A stretch of 64,000 bases of DNA from Amyelois transitella (GCF_032362555.1 NC_083520.1:5642001-5706000); one strand, 5' to 3'. Positions 40,942 to 63,772 are shown, counted from the stretch's first letter. The notes: generated by a model not told the origin, from the sequence alone. Translations and numbers: made by a program.

Positions 40942-42281
40942 CGAGCTGAATGCTTAGAACATTTTCCTGTTCAAGTCATTAATATGATGCGACCATGACA
41001 AAATTTTGTCGAATATCAAACCCAAATTTTTTTTCCTTGTCACTAAAAGGAATTACCACATTATCAAAATTAAGAGGAGGCACTAATCTCCAATGAATAC
41101 GAGAAACAAAATAAGGGCTACCGATTATGACGTTTGACCTGCGTTTTAGACGGATTCACCTTAATTCCAAAAGATCTGCTCCAGTCAGATATTCGCATCA
41201 AATAACCATTAATAGAGGAAATCGCGGAAGGTAAATCAGCTAATGGAGAGTGGCAATAAATTTGCAGATCATCCGCATATAGGTAGATGGTAAAAAGACC
41301 GTTATTAGTGATATTTATGTAGCTGTGGATTATCCCTACATTTACTGTAGGTACTTCACAATGGGATTAAAATTATTTTGTGTCTGGTAACAACCCAGAT
41401 GAAATGTCCTCAAAAATATTTAAATTTGTGAAAATAGTAAAACATGCAAGTGAATTCAAAAACTACCTCATTTGAAATTTTTTTTGTTTTGTGTGGAGTT
41501 TTCTGTAAGCTTCCTGATAGTCGCGAAACAGTAGTTAGTTTCTAATAAACATTTAGCTCCTTTGCCGCAACTTTATCAGGAGAATGAAGAAAGTTCTGAT
41601 ATGGAACTGAAAGTCCAGGGAACTATATTATAAATGACACTGTGGAACTTGACGTGTCGTGACGTGAATGAAGGACAAGCAACAGAGTCCGAAGAATCTG
41701 TTCTACGCTGAAGAGATTATTAAAGGGGCGGGAGGGGAGTTTGACATAATGGCCTCTTAAATGCTTGTGCATTTGTACAGTGTGTTCATCTTATCTTTAT
41801 TTATTTGACGAAATATTCGTAATAAATCATTAGTTTTACAATAATTCATGTTTTTTAATGTAGACTTTAGGAGATCTATATTTGTAAATTGACGTCCAGT
41901 GAAAATGCTGCAGTGTAGTTTTTTCCGCCGCTTCTTCTACACATGCGCTTTGGAAGTGGTAGTAGTTATAATTAGATTTAGGTGATGTGACGTCAATAAA
42001 CGATCCCATGTATCTTGTAATTTTGAAAATAAATCTATTCTATTCAAATTTGTTTTTATTAGACATAGACAAAATGAAACAGTTAATTAAATCGATCGAG
42101 GTAATCGATTATCTACATTACTCGTATGTAAAAAATAGAAGAGTGAAACGTACCCTTAATTTTTTTATATTGGTAGTAAAATATAATCAAGATGATTTGA
42201 CTTTGACAGTGACTTTAGTAGTCCTGTAATATTTGTTGTTGTTGTAGATTTGCGCACCAATTTCTTAGAAATTCATTAAAT

Positions 42282-45200
42282 ATGAATGAAATGGAAGAAG
42301 TACTAATTCTAAAAGATTGTAAAACTGTTCCTGATATTGTACACGAATATGAGCCAACATTGAAGTTAGGCCATATACCTTTAGTCATTGATAATGGTAA
42401 ATCACACTTCAGAGACCCGTTATTATAAATAAATATTATTTACCAACATTTTCTTTATTTTTGTATTTTTATAGGTTCATACCAATGTAGGGTTGGTTGG
42501 TCAATATACGACGAGCCACATTTAATCTTCAAAAATCTGATAGCTCGGCCTCGCAAGGACCGGTGTAAAAAAGATGCTGAGCCCCCTGTGACGCCTCCTA
42601 TTCAAATAGGGAATGATATTATCAATATTGAAGCTGTCAGGTAAGTAAAATGTAATACTGATAGTTACTATTATAAAATCAAAAGTTTGTTTGACTAACA
42701 AACTTTCAATCTTTGTTCTCTTTTTACACAAAAATATGTATTGCTATTTCAGGTTTCAATTGAAAACACAGTTTGACAAAAATGTGGTGACACACTTTGA
42801 GGCACAGGAGCAGGTCTGCGATTACATTTTCTCCCACCTTGGCATTGACAATGAAGGCAATGTACCTCATCCCATTGTCATGACTGAGGCATTTGTCACT
42901 CCTAATTACTGCAGACAATGTAAGAATTTTTGTTTTACCCATTCTCATCATTTTCAGGTATTAAAAAAGTAGTATAATATACTTATGCACTTTTCCCAAG
43001 TTAAACCTAATACTTATACGCAGTTTCAGTCTTAACGACACCTTATTTTCCAACCTTTTTAGGTCAATGGAGATGATGACACATATAGTATTGCCTTAGT
43101 AAAAATATTGATAGTTGACCTAATCATCTACAATATCAATATTTAAGACGATTGATAGTATCAATACTATTAATAACTAAGTCTAGTAATAGCATCAAAG
43201 ACTACAATAAACTATTGATATTGTTTGGCAACACTAGTCACATATTTATTCCTAAGGAGGTAGAAAGAGTGGTCACAAGATGTTAGGTCACATTAGCTGG
43301 CCTGCTGCTACTCACACGGGCTAAATGGCATTGAGGAAAATTGCAACATAAAACATGATTTTTGGTGATCATTGATTTTATATTTGTTATAGATATATTT
43401 CCTTGTTTCAGTGATGTCTGAGCTCCTTTTTGAAGGTTATGGTGTGCCAGCTGTGAGCTATGGAGTAGACTCCCTGTTTAGCATGTATCGGAATGACATT
43501 GGTGATACAGCCCTTATTATCAACTGTGGCTACCACACCATACACATTATACCTGTTATCCGAGGAAATGTTATAGCAGAACATGCTAGGAGAATCAATC
43601 TAGGTTTGCCATCTTTATATACTACTATTACTACTATAATGATATAAATTTAGACAGAAGTAACAGAAGAATAAGGACCATAATAAAAGACCATTACTTG
43701 TTCAAGTCTCATTTTGTTATTAAAATTACTTTCAATTCTGTAGTCTGACAGTAGATTTGACAGTAATTTAATGGCTTTGCACTCCAAAGTTAACTCTTAG
43801 TTTTCGTAATTAGTAGTAGATTCAGCAGTGCATTATTACGGAGTCCTTCTTAATTTGTTTTATAAATCTTATTCCAATTGAATCTTTCCAACAGGTGGCA
43901 GCGAAATGATAGCCTACCTGCACAAACTATTGCAACTCAAATACCCAGTTCATGTCAACGCAATCACCATGTCGCGGGCAGAGGAGATCATACAGGAGCA
44001 CTGCTCTATAGCCCTGGACTATCAGGAGGAGATCAAGAAGTGGGCTAACCCGGACTATTATGAGGCTAATGTGAAAAGGGTACAACTGCCGTTTGTTCAG
44101 TCAGCTAGCTCTTCGGGATTGACTGGTAATAATTTATAAATAATACAGGTATTAAACGGGAATGTAACTCCGTTTTTCGACATTTTGAATCATGTTACGT
44201 AATTATAAATATTAAAATATAGTAGTAGCATAACTTTAATATCAGTTATGATAAGAAATTTCTGATTTTCATCATCCTCCTTTTCCTTGATCCGTGGTCT
44301 ACCAATTACAATATAAACATTGATCTAGTATAGCACCAAAGTAAGTTTTGGGAAACTTACTCAAGGATATTATTTATACTGTACATACACAGGTTTTATT
44401 AAAGTGGAGTTGACTGCTGATTTCTTATGAAATAATTTTATGTGCGAAATGCCTGAGTGTAAACATTTTTTAGCTGAACAACAGAAAGAAAGGAAGAAGG
44501 AGATGGCACGGAGACTACTTGAAATTAATGCGAGGAAAAGAGAAGAAAGGTTAGCAGAAGATGAAGAGATGCTAAATCAGTTACTTGCGATACAGGTATT
44601 TTGAAAAAGATATAAAAACGAAATTTGGTGATAGATAATTCTAGATTGTTTTCAATAGACTATACAAAGGCTGTTGAAATTTTAAATAACAAAATAAACA
44701 ATGTAATATTATATCAGATCCGAAAAAAAATTTCTTGTAATTTCGAAAGTTGTGGCAGTTTTTACTTGTATATGTTGTAATATTTTACTATTTTACAGGA
44801 CATGATTGAAGACGGAGATACAGATGAATTCAATGAAGCAATCAAGGGCTTTGATATAAAAAGTTACGAAGACCTGCAGGTAAAATATTTAATCAATTTC
44901 GTTTGGAAAGGACCTTAATACTTTTCAAGACATATGATAACCGCATTCCAAACTTGGGCTACTATCATAACTACTTCGTATAGTTTTCTTCATTACAGTA
45001 TATTTTAATTGCATTCTTATCTCTGCTTTAAAGCAAGAGATCTGCTTATATAGTGCCTGTGATTTTAATATTGTAAATACTCTACATAAATATTTCTTAT
45101 GGACATAGCTGCTTTTTTGGGATCTTTGTGTTGTATTAAACTAGCGACCCGCCCTGGCTTTGCACGGATAGCATTTATAGATATGAAACCTTCCTCAAAA

Positions 45201-47409
45201 AATCCTTTTTTCAACATTTCAAACAGGAACAAAATACACCCACAACTTTCCGAAATTAGCGCATACATACATACAGAAAATATAATATGTAGATTTTACT
45301 ATTTCAGCGTCAAATAGCAAACGTGAACACGAAAATTGAGAAAAACAAGCAGCGTATCCTAGCGGCCGCCAATGCAGAAGAGAATCTAGAGTCGCGGCCT
45401 ACGGGCAGGATGCAGCCGCCCTTAGACCCGGAGGCTTTTCAGCTGTGGCTCAACGATACTAGGACTAAAGTACTCTCCATTATTATTGCTTTGATTATTT
45501 GTTGATTGTTTTAGTTTTATTTTTCCTGAAATACAAATTAATGTCACTATTAATGGCATGCCTTCGCAACCTTTAATATACATTTAATTTTAAAAAAATT
45601 GTATTTGTTGTTATAGTGGTTACGGAAATACATAATTTAAAAATCAGCTTTCTATATATCACGGTTTATGAGATACAGCCAGGTGGTAGACAGACAACGG
45701 AGGCTTAGTAATAGGGTCTCGTTTTTACCTTTTAGGTATTGAACCCTAAAAAAGAGCTATACCCGCCTTACTCCCGATTCAACCCGCGCTCAACTCACTG
45801 CTGTTCCCGAACTGCGTTGCGCTTAAGTTCTATTTTTCAGTTATTTTGTCGTATCCACTGAATGTAAACGGAATAAATAAACTGTGGGATCTCTGTGAAC
45901 AGTACCGCGAGTTGCTGAGCCGGCGCGACGCTCGGCGCGCGCGGCGCGCGGCCATGCTGAAGCGGCGCACGGCGGCGGCGGCCGAGCGCATGCGCGTCAT
46001 CTCGCGCCTCGCCGCCGCCGGCGACGACTTCGGCAACCAGGACTCCGACTGGGACGCTTATAAGAGGTACTGATTTTAGGTACACCCATGTCTTATTCAT
46101 GAGGAATTTTTTCTCCTCAATTATTTATTCAAATGGTGCAAGAACTGACCGTTCTGGTTGCATGTTCACGTCTTGCCTTCTGAAAGGTTAACTGGAAAAC
46201 AAATGCCCACCGGGCCCATGTCGTAAGGGCAGACCGAACAAATCATGGCTTGACATTGCTAAAGATGCTCCAGGAAAGAAGGAAAATGTAGATTACATAC
46301 CTACCTATAGTTAATTCAAAAACATCGTACATTTGCAGTATAAGTCGTGAAGCGGATTCAGATTCGGAGGCGGACGGGGAACGACTTATGGAGCTAGAGG
46401 AGGTTCTCCGGGAGCACGAGCCGCAGACATCCTCACATCAACATCATCAGCTACATCTGGCGATAGAACCACTGAGGTAAGCACCAAGTCGGATGTTGTG
46501 TTTTTCAAGACTTTGCAACCTGTTTGGCGCAGTTGTAATCTCGGCTACTATATTACGTACCTATGTACACCAACCAATAATATTTACAGGGCCCCAGAAC
46601 TAATGTTTCAGCCGTCCATGATGGGGAACCTGGAGGCTGGTTTAGCGGAGTCCATAGAATATGTGCTCAAACACTTCAGCCCAGAAGATCAGCTTTTGCT
46701 GGCCAATAACGTGTTCCTGACTGGCGGGTGTTCGCAGTTCCCAGGTGACCTTGAATATTCTTTTAAATTTGTCTTTCCCTTTCCTCTTCACGTGTTCCCA
46801 TTGCACCCTATCGCTTTGCTTCAAACTGGGGAAAACCTATTTCATTACAACCCTTGAAGTTGGTGAATTTCTATTTTCTTTTTATTCTTTAGTTTCGTTA
46901 CCAAAGACTCAAGCCAATATTTGAAAAAAAATCTCAAGTACCTACCTAATTTCACTGCATTTAAACTACATAGGTACCTATATCTTTATCGGAATAATAG
47001 GTTCAAGTAAACCAGTGAATTCACCTTTCACCAATTCAGACACCTTAAAGTTTAAAGCATGGTAAAAGAGGGTATCTCTTTTACCATGTCACAATTAATT
47101 GCAGGTTTGAAAGAGAGACTAGAAAGAGAACTTTTGGAAATGAGGCCTTTCAAATCGACACATAAAGTCGTGATGGCTCAAAATGCCAGCCTCGACGCTT
47201 GGTACGGCGCGAGGGACTTCGCGGGCAGCAACGATTTCGAAAACTGCTGTATAACTAAAGAGGAATACTACGAAATGGGCGGAGAGTACTTGAAGGAACA
47301 CTACGCAAGCAATCTCTATTATAAGAGTCCCGCTCCTATTGTAGATGCTACCTTAGCACCGGCCGGCGATGCTAATGTGGTCAAAGAAGAAATTGTGGTA
47401 GATTGTTAA
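42282..47409 (+). CDS. Arp5: Actin-related protein 5 (Arp5/ACTR5, INO80 complex), 12 exons
   Basis: Nuclear actin-like subunit of the INO80 chromatin remodeller; with Ies6 it couples ATP hydrolysis to nucleosome sliding. Exons: 42282-42396, 42475-42640, 42753-42919, 43412-43603, 43895-44125, 44474-44595, 44799-44879, 45308-45469, 45903-46066, 46339-46476, 46590-46744 and 47105-47409. All phases agree; 665 aa. Actin-fold motifs: the phosphate loop [13 protein letters not shown], the second loop [17 protein letters not shown], and late elements [13 protein letters not shown] and [10 protein letters not shown]. The long insertion typical of Arp5 is present ([48 protein letters not shown]). For exon 9 I chose the acceptor ctgtgaacag|TACCGC, which keeps phase 0 and gives [13 protein letters not shown]. 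The more 5' acceptor at 45840 does not fit the phase. Exon 9 is very GC-rich. Confidence 0.96.
45145..45280 (+). mobile_element. R-type interspersed repeat fragment in Arp5 intron 7
   Basis: 'actagcgacccgccctggct', 'ttgcacggatagc', 'gaaaccttcctcaaaaaatc' and 'ccgaaattagcgcatacata' are diverged versions of the repeat at 63488 and 54199. An old copy ending about 25 bases before the exon 8 acceptor. Confidence 0.6.
47058..47088. repeat. Hairpin, 13-bp arms, just upstream of the last Arp5 acceptor
   Basis: CATGGTAAAAGAG at 47058-47070 and CTCTTTTACCATG at 47076-47088 are exact reverse complements with a 5-nt loop. The right arm lies 17 bases before the acceptor AG at 47103-47104, so in the pre-mRNA this hairpin would cover the likely branch-point region. 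Confidence 0.85.
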
Positions 47410-47433
47410 ATGAATTGGTAATAGAAGTGTGTA

Positions 47434-47439
47434 AATAAA
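47434..47439 (+). terminator. Poly(A) signal of Arp5 (AATAAA)
   Basis: AATAAA begins 25 bases after the Arp5 stop codon at 47409. A U-rich stretch follows at 47448-47465, giving a short 3' UTR. Confidence 0.8.
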
Positions 47440-47577
47440 TCTGACTTGTCTTTTATTATTAGTTGAATAGTATACATCTTCTATAAACTGAAAAAACAGA
47501 AATTCCTATTTCAGGTACAGCAATATAGGCAGCATATGTACGTCTGACAAACTCATAAATATACATTATATTTTAAA

Positions 47578-47834
47578 TGGCCGTGTGGTTCCCGGCACCA
47601 ATAGAAAAAAGAATAGGACCACTCCATCTCTCTCCCATGGATGTCGTAAAAGGCGACTAAGGGGTAGACTTATAAACTTGGGATTCTGGTTATGGGCTAG
47701 CAACCTGTCACTATTTGAATCTCAATTCTATCTTAAAGCCAAATAGCGGAACGTGGCCTATCAGTCTTTTCAAGACTGTTGGCTCTGTCTACCCCGCAAG
47801 GGATATAGTCGTGATTGTATGTATGTATGTATTT
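47578..47834 (+). mobile_element. SINE B, nearly full length
   Basis: Starts with ccgtgtggttcccggcacca and continues with 'cccatggatgtcgtaaaagg' and 'gctagcaacctgtcactatt'. It ends with 'ggctctgtctaccccgcaag', 'ggatatagtcgtgatt' and a TATG-repeat tail. Its 5' boundary coincides with those at 24085 and 40941. Confidence 0.92.
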
Positions 47835-50800
47835 ATTTTATTTAAGTTTTGCGTTGTGTTTATACCTTTATAGCACACATAAATAGTTGATCTTCCCGTG
47901 CAGATTATAAAACTAATCAGATTTCTATTAATTCACACTAATTCTTCTAAGCACTGTGCTAACTTGTCACTGTCAGATTCTAGATTCTATCATTAAACTC
48001 CTCTCTTCAGCTCAACATGGCCTTCAGTCTTTTCGAGACCGTTGGCTCTGTCCACCTCGTAAGGTATAATAGACGTGATGTGTTTACGTATGTATTTATG
48101 AAACACTTATAACTTAAAAGGGGTTCAGGTTGTTTAAAAGAAACAAACTTGTTAGCCACAAATATCATGGCACGTTTATTTTTCTCCACTACATGGCGAC
48201 TTCTAAAAGAATCGTGACTTGTTATTTTGCATTCATATAGTTTCTTTTTTTAATAGAGCTCTGCAAACGAGCACTAAAGAATAATTTTACAATGTATATT
48301 TTCCATAAAATTAAATAAACTCTGTATTTATTTTGATCTCAATATAAATCACTATGAACTGAAAAAAATTAGAAACACTGTTAGTTCGCTAATAATATTG
48401 AATGATGAGACTATAATAAAGAGTACATTTAAAAAATCACATTAAAGCATATACATAATGCTGACTACATAAAGGCTCTTACAGCCCCTGTCTTTACCTT
48501 TCTCCGTCACTGTATAGTAGAATACTCAAAGTATCAACAAAAACAATAAGATAATTTTCATACAAGATAAACAAACCAATAATAATATTTTTATCACAAT
48601 AATTTTAGACTAAAACAAATAAATATAAATCTGTAAAGGAGGCCGTAAGAGCTATACTCGCGTGCAATAATACACCACAATTAACAAATCTAACTTATTT
48701 GAAATATAAACTAGCCTAAAAATTTTAACAATAAAAGTAAACAGATGTATTTTAATTAAAATATTGGTCATTAAAACTCTGAAGAGCTATAACTAAATGA
48801 CCGCAATATCATCATGCCATGATGTTTGCTTATTGAAATTTCAATAAAAAATTAGCAATTAAAGGGATGTAAATAACTCCAAAACTTGGTTAATAATAAT
48901 GGCTCATAGCCAGTAATATAATTTGGTTAGCATATACAATACAACCGTATAAAAATCAGTGACTTAGAAATAGCTCTCAGTATATAAAAAAAAAGTTAAA
49001 ATCCTTAGGCTGTACTCTCGTATGATTATAATGTAAGCAACGTAATATGTTGGCAAAGCGGAAGTTCGCGTAAATCTAACGATACAATATAACTAAATAT
49101 TTATGTACCTTAGACATTATGATTACACAAGGCTCACTGTTATTTGCTCATAAAACTACCACGATCAAGTGTAAATGGTCGGCGGCGCGCACGCTGCCCT
49201 AGACTAGTAGCCTGCCTTGACAAGGGGATAGTATACAATAACATTCACGGGTAAGGATATGTACGATTTCTCAAACTGAATTTCCAAAACATGGTTGGTC
49301 CGACACCACAACCGCTAAGGTGGTTAACATAATCAACACAAACTTCACTGCCAATAGTTGAGTATTCTTATAACGTGAATTCCTTTCCTTTTAAAGTAAT
49401 TCAGTCTTTTCTACGGTCGAAAATAAGTAAGGGGAAATACATAGTTACCACTTTATGATTACGTAATGTAATGGCTCAGTATTACTTCTAAATATAGTTA
49501 ACTAACATCGGTATGTAAAATAGTTGGGGCAGTGAAGGTCCACAAAATAATTTTGATACTAGATAGCGTGACGATTTTGCGAAATTAGCAATCGTAGGTA
49601 TTTCAGCGTGTACCTACATCTTGCCCACCACGCTCTTAATTGCGTTAATAAAATTATATTCGTGGTTCTTCACTGTATTTAATTTACCCCTATTGTTCAC
49701 GAAATAAGTCAGAGTAAGCCAAGAGCTGAAAATCACACTCTTGAAAGCAAAACGCTATTATTATTTCGTGATCAATACAAGGATCAATTGCCTTCCCCCT
49801 TTCCAATTCGCCCGACCAGGGTGAAGCAACGATAGAATAATGTTTCTAATAAAGAAAAACAATTATAAAGACAGAACATATTATAACAAAAATATATTAC
49901 CTACTAATAATAGAATCAATAAAGAAACAATCACCACCATCGAGCCAATGGAAAGGCGAAGGGTAATATATATATTTATATACTTTATTATATGTACCTA
50001 GTTCACTATGTTGGTGTTTCTATTTCCATTCATAATATATCTATGGATAATACGGTATCAGCACTGACAAGCACCTAAAAGTGGTGCTCACCAATGTTGT
50101 TACAAACTATTGATAAACTATGGTTCAATTTTATGGTGATTTCTCATAATGGTAGCTGAGTTTATACTACTTGTTAAACTCAAGTTCTAGTTTGTCTAAA
50201 TAATACTGTTATCAATGGCTTGGTATGAATCTTACTAACAGATTAAGAATTTGAAAAAACGCGATTTAATTTCTACTTCTCTGGGCAACTAAATGCATCC
50301 GTCATATTATTTTATCTTAAAATATCGTGTACATATTTTTTTATTATTTATTAATTTAAAATGATAAATGAGACGTTGGCCTATTTTTTCGTGTTTCTTT
50401 CAAATACAGAACTATCAAAATATAAAAAAATATTGAGGACTATCAAACAACATTCATATGTATATATTATTATATGTAATATGTATACGTATGTACATCT
50501 ACAAGGAAATTTTGATTTTATTAGTACATAGTACCCAAAGTATAGTTCTGCGCTAAATATTCTAACATTTACTCCAATTATGTTCTCTTTTCAGTTCGAT
50601 ATCTTTATTATTAAAATCGTAGAGTGAGACCGTTCTACAAATCATACATCCCATTTAATTTTGAATTTCAACTCTTTTCCGATATACTTGAATAAATAAA
50701 CCCTACCAATATTTACAATTTGCCCCAGCACATGGACACACACAAGATGGAAATAAAACAAATAGCGTATAAAATTCACACGCGGTAAGTTAACGAAACG

Positions 50801-51326
50801 ATAAGAAGCGCCGGTAACGCCAACCAGCACATAGCGAAGATTTACTTACAATATTTTATTTCCAGTTCTACCCTGACCTGCAGGCTTAACTAAACTTACT
50901 TTACCACATCATTTACATGGAAATGGCACCAATCTATCTTTGATATCAATAATGGCAAACCATAAGGAACCCCTGAAGCGGACACGTGCACTTGCTCTCA
51001 CGTCGTGCACTCTGTCTCAAGGTATTGGAAGACTACTGCGCTATATCACTATTCGTATTAATATTATTCGAAAACAGTAATGGAAACAAAGATTGCATAT
51101 TACAAAAATACGATCTAACATGTATACTGCTATTCGAAATGGTAATAATATATACGCCGTATAATTACGATGGTTTACATGAGAGTACACTTAATATGAA
51201 CGCTTATTCGGAAATAAGAAAAAATAATGAAGTTAACCAGTGGTGTTAGTATGATTGATATTGCCTAATATCGCTATCCGCTAGAAGGCACACAAAGTTT
51301 TAGTAAGAAGCTTCACAAATGGTAAC

Positions 51327-51376
51327 GCCCGGCGGCGCGGCGGCGGACGCCCCCCGCGCCGCGCCGCCGCTCGCTG
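51327..51376. repeat. Isolated GC-rich, self-complementary block
   Basis: About 50 bases consisting almost only of G and C (ggcggcgcggcggcgg and then ccgcgccgcgccgccgc), which can pair with itself, in sequence that is otherwise about two thirds A+T. It is open in several frames with low-complexity Arg/Ala/Gly translation. The function is unknown. Confidence 0.6.
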
Positions 51377-52359
51377 CTTTCCTTAGCCCGATGACACACA
51401 CATTGAACACTAAACATAATATTCATTACGAACGTAGTACGATTAAAAAATATTGCCAATTTTATGTTGCAACAGGCACTTCTCTGGATTACTCCAATAA
51501 ACATCATATTAAAGTTATTAATTTTGTGAAGCTTTCGATATTGCCTCTCAGGACTCTGCGAATTATGGGTTATTTGTACTTATTCATTATTATTACTCTT
51601 CTATGAACCAGAACCTTAAAGCATTCTTATGGATAATTATGAATTATGAAGTTAGAGTCCTTTAAAATTTCTCAGTGATCAAAATACTTTACCTCTCATT
51701 GGTAACAGTTCTATAAAATTATGAACTCCATATACACTGACACGATCTAAGTTAAAGCATCGCAATAAGATATTGTTATTCACTACGTCTAATGAGAATA
51801 GGTATGACATGCGAATGACGAACATTAAATTTAGAATTTCAAGTCGGATATACCACACGATTCCAAAGTTATCACTAAGCAAATTAGAATATGAGATCAA
51901 AAATTTTAGGCCTACAATCTAAAATGATGAGAGTTTTAAGTATCGATTTATGAACGCCACCACGCGAATTAATATAATTATGTGATGGTATAGATAAATC
52001 ACAGTTGTGGGTATAAAATCACAATGCATATCATAGGCGGTACCGCTACTCGACTACACTACTTTTATTGTGATGTCCACCTTTTAGTTTCGAGGGATTC
52101 CACAAGCAAACGACTCTCCCTGCAAACGTCGCGGCCGACGAACGAAAACACTGAATATAAATAAATTATGTGAAAATATAATATAATCTGTGCATGAGTC
52201 CATGCTGAAGACTTGGGAGTTGCGTCTCTCTCTACTATTAGCTGCTCTAGGCGATGGCCGCCCAATGTTATTGCACTCTGGATGCTAGATGCTCAACCGA
52301 GACCTGCTGGCAAAATTATATTCATTTGTTGCAAATTTAAAATGTTTTTAACCGCTTTC

Positions 52360-52870
52360 AAAAGGTTGTGCTCAGTTTGACCTGTATGTGTGTATGTTTA
52401 TCCGCGATTATCTCGCGTTTCGCTGAACCGATTTTGATGCGGTTTTCAGGAAGTGTAATAAACACTTTTTACACTTCGGAGGTTTACCGAAAGGTGAACC
52501 GATTTCAAAAAAAGAAAGATATCGATTGCAGGGTTTATCCTTTCAAAAATAATTACAAAACTTTTTATTCTATTTATAAAGAAAATTTTGAATAAGTCAA
52601 AAAAAAAAGTGTATTCTTATACTACAGCTCAATATGATACGATGAGATCTTACGATGAGAGAAAACATCGTAAGGAAACTTGCACATTCATACAACTGAA
52701 TGTGTAACCATGATGATTCATGCTCGACTTGGCGACACTGCCGTGCCCACAGATCCAATATGACTTAGGTTCCCTGGCAAAGGTTGCGGAAGCCAGATGG
52801 AAGTCGCTTCCTATAAATACCTGACTACATCCAATCCAGGATCATGTTACAACCGGGCCTACGCTAGGAG
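52360..52870. repeat. Unclassified interspersed repeat fragments
   Basis: 52390-52500 contains 'cgctgaaccgattttgatgc' and 'gcggttttcaggaag', phrasing that recurs widely in lepidopteran transposon-derived DNA. 52700-52870 contains 'tggaagtcgcttcctataaa' and 'ccaatccaggatcatgttac', resembling the 3' region of a moth LINE. I cannot name the families. Confidence 0.45.
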
Positions 52871-52934
52871 GAAAAAGTACTTGGTACAAGTTGACAAACA
52901 AGTTTTCGCGGGGACTTCCGGAGCTTCCAGAAAA

Positions 52935-52940
52935 TTTATT
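52935..52940 (-). terminator. Possible poly(A) signal of the zinc-finger gene
   Basis: TTTATT on the plus strand, that is AATAAA on the minus strand, 176 bases after the stop codon. It is the closest canonical hexamer I see. Use of sites further left is equally possible. Confidence 0.45.
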
Positions 52941-53115
52941 CCATATTCCAAAAAAAGTTGCCACTATCACTTTTGAAGTTTTGGATTTTCTTTAATTTTT
53001 CCTTTATAATATTCTTTATGCCAAAACCTGTCGTTTTTTGTTGCTATATATGGATTGAATGGAAAAAGTGGATAAAAAAATAAGCAATGACAAAAATTCA
53101 ACCAACCTGGGCTGA

Positions 53116-63354
<10,239 letters not shown>

Positions 63355-63487
63355 CTTGAAACAAAACAAAGTTCATCGTAATTATGGCCCGGATCTAAAT
63401 GTACTTGGGTGAGTATCGTACTTTTTCCCTAGTCACAAATTCAACTTTTTACATAATCCGATTATGGACTATGGTCTTATTAAATAC

Positions 63488-63769
63488 TAGCTGTGCCCGC
63501 GACTTCGTCCGCGTGGAATAGTTACTTTGGGCACCATTGAAGCCCTCAAGGATGAATAAGTTTCCCCGTTGTTTCTTTTTTTCACATTTTCCATTATTTC
63601 TTCGCTCCTTAGTATTGATGCAGCGTGATGTTATATAGCCTAAAGCCTTCCTCGATAAATGGTCTATTCAACGCAAAAAGAATTTTTCAATTCGAACCAG
63701 TAGTTCCCGAGATTAGCGCGTTCAAACAAACAAACTCTTCAGCTTTATAATATTAGTATTAGTATAGAT
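63488..63769 (+). mobile_element. R-type interspersed repeat, well preserved copy
   Basis: Begins 'ctagctgtgcccgcgacttc', passes 'gatgttatatagcctaaagc', 'tggtctattcaacgcaaaaa' and 'gagattagcgcgttcaaaca', and ends 'ctttataatattagtattag'. It adjoins a SINE A copy starting at 63773. The body probably derives from the 3' part of a moth LINE. Confidence 0.85.
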
Positions 63770-63772
63770 AAC

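Larger units (their letters stand above)
39640..41312 (-). mobile_element. 5'-truncated LINE family C (Jockey/CR1-like), interrupted by two other retroposons
   Basis: Read on the minus strand, the element starts just before the reverse transcriptase catalytic box (LFTIYLYADDLQIYCH, near 41260-41310). It continues with SDWSRSFGIKVNPSKTQ, then RRLRNFLPADTKIALTQSLL, TDKLERLQNLSIRFIFGLRK and the Jockey/CR1-type end (AVRLWNALPVDIRKAQ, SFKNLVRSHYLS) near 40163. The 3' end is a GATA-type tail at 39640. Several frame breaks are visible, so the copy is dead. SINE B is inserted at 40667-40941 and an R-type repeat at 39862-40147. Confidence 0.85.
39040..42281. other. Intergenic region between V-ATPase H and Arp5, mostly retroposons
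   Basis: 39040-39640 holds the 3' UTR of V-ATPase H (ATTAAA near 39516). 39640-41312 is a family C LINE with two insertions. 41313-42281 is AT-rich and without an open frame I can support; it should include the Arp5 promoter near its right end. Confidence 0.6.
47835..53115. other. Gene-poor region between Arp5 and the zinc-finger gene
   Basis: Contains a worn SINE B fragment at 47952-48095. 48100-52350 has no frame or repeat that I recognise apart from GC-rich spots at 49180 and 51327. Unclassified repeats lie at 52360-52870. The 3' UTR of the minus-strand zinc-finger gene should enter from the right; TTTATT (AATAAA on the minus strand) occurs at 52935-52940, about 180 bases past its stop. 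A longer 3' UTR is possible. Confidence 0.5.

Noticed and set aside
43075-43225. Possible small inverted-repeat element with ATTGATAGT/ATCAATACT motifs in Arp5 intron 3
   Set aside because: The motifs are imperfect and AT-rich, with no terminal repeats or target duplication. Too weak to call.
45841-45902. Upstream extension of Arp5 exon 9 ([19 protein letters not shown])
   Set aside because: The acceptor at 45840 needs a phase-1 donor, which exon 8 does not offer. The acceptor at 45902 keeps phase 0 and restores the family pattern, so the extension is read as intron.
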